Shown one piece after another: positions 63,988 to 64,000 of a stretch of 64,000 bases of DNA. The position numbers and the translations under genes were made by a program. The stretch lies in contig DJHM01000051.1 in the NCBI GenBank assembly GCA_002433075.1, positions 23,222-87,221 of the forward strand, in the 5' to 3' direction. The stretch comes from Latescibacteria bacterium UBA6620 (lineage in GTDB: Bacteria; Latescibacterota; UBA2968). Every line of letters begins with the position of its first letter. Position 1 is the first letter of the stretch. The notes below the pieces were generated by a model that saw only the letters and a list, made by a program, of their open reading frames with translations, did no database searches and had not been told where the DNA came from.

Positions 63988-64000
63988 AACCGCCAAGACA

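Noticed and set aside
1..64000. CRISPR arrays, insertion sequences, rRNA genes and phage genes
   Set aside because: No regularly spaced direct repeats, transposase motifs, rRNA signatures or phage structural genes were seen.

Overview
The window looks like part of a chromosome from a motile, Gram-negative (diderm) bacterium of the FCB group. The best guess is a Latescibacterota/WS3-like or similar uncultured marine or sediment lineage. Three things point there: flagellar P-ring and L-ring genes; large secreted proteins carrying cohesin-like domains, dockerin-like EF-hands and a FlgD/type IX-like C-terminal sorting domain; and many phytanoyl-CoA dioxygenase (PhyH) and sulfatase-fold genes. The best promoters seen (near 12.0, 19.1, 33.2 and 46.7 kb) have TTG/TTGA boxes 17 bp from TATAAT-, TATATTTG- or TACATT-like boxes. 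The taxon is inferred from gene content only.

Layout. (1) 1-18.9 kb, all minus strand: a flagellar operon flgF-flgG-flgA-flgH-flgI-flgJ-flgN-flgK, then flgL-fliW-csrA from its own promoter, then a 2953-residue protein with five glycosyltransferase and four methyltransferase modules and a TPR tail, then a truncated DegT-type sugar aminotransferase. The last two are probably a flagellin or surface glycan decoration unit. (2) 19.1-26.9 kb, plus strand: a catabolic operon (PhyH, enolase-superfamily dehydratase, sulfatase-fold hydrolase, zinc alcohol dehydrogenase, beta-propeller protein, PhyH, second MDR dehydrogenase). (3) 27-33 kb, minus strand: a second set (PhyH, anchored secreted protein, sulfatase-fold hydrolase with a stop codon, PhyH, esterase, broken PQQ-type lipoprotein). 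(4) 33.2-46.7 kb: a VTT membrane protein, three cohesin/dockerin-type surface proteins, guaA, a pair of secreted FlgT-like proteins and a small orphan gene. (5) 47-50.7 kb: DUF420 protein, glutamate dehydrogenase, ankyrin lipoprotein and a methyltransferase. (6) 50.6-57.8 kb: a stretch rich in broken genes (FtsX/MacB permease, PMT-type glycosyltransferase remnant, tetratricopeptide-like gene, APH-like kinase) around an intact canonical sulfatase and an aldo/keto reductase. (7) 57.8-64 kb: M20 peptidase, M50-like protease, SelA-like PLP enzyme, a histidine kinase tail, NUDIX hydrolase, RraA-like aldolase and a stop-interrupted sugar isomerase-like protein.

How they fit together. Regions 2 and 3 share the same enzyme kinds and look like scavenging of sulfated or phosphorylated/alkylated organic compounds: ester hydrolysis, Fe(II)/2-oxoglutarate oxidation, then dehydratase and dehydrogenase steps. 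Two of the three sulfatase-fold proteins have Thr where the formylglycine Cys/Ser should be. Five otherwise continuous reading frames carry nine in-frame stops of all three types without frameshifts, which suggests recent decay or assembly error and not recoding.
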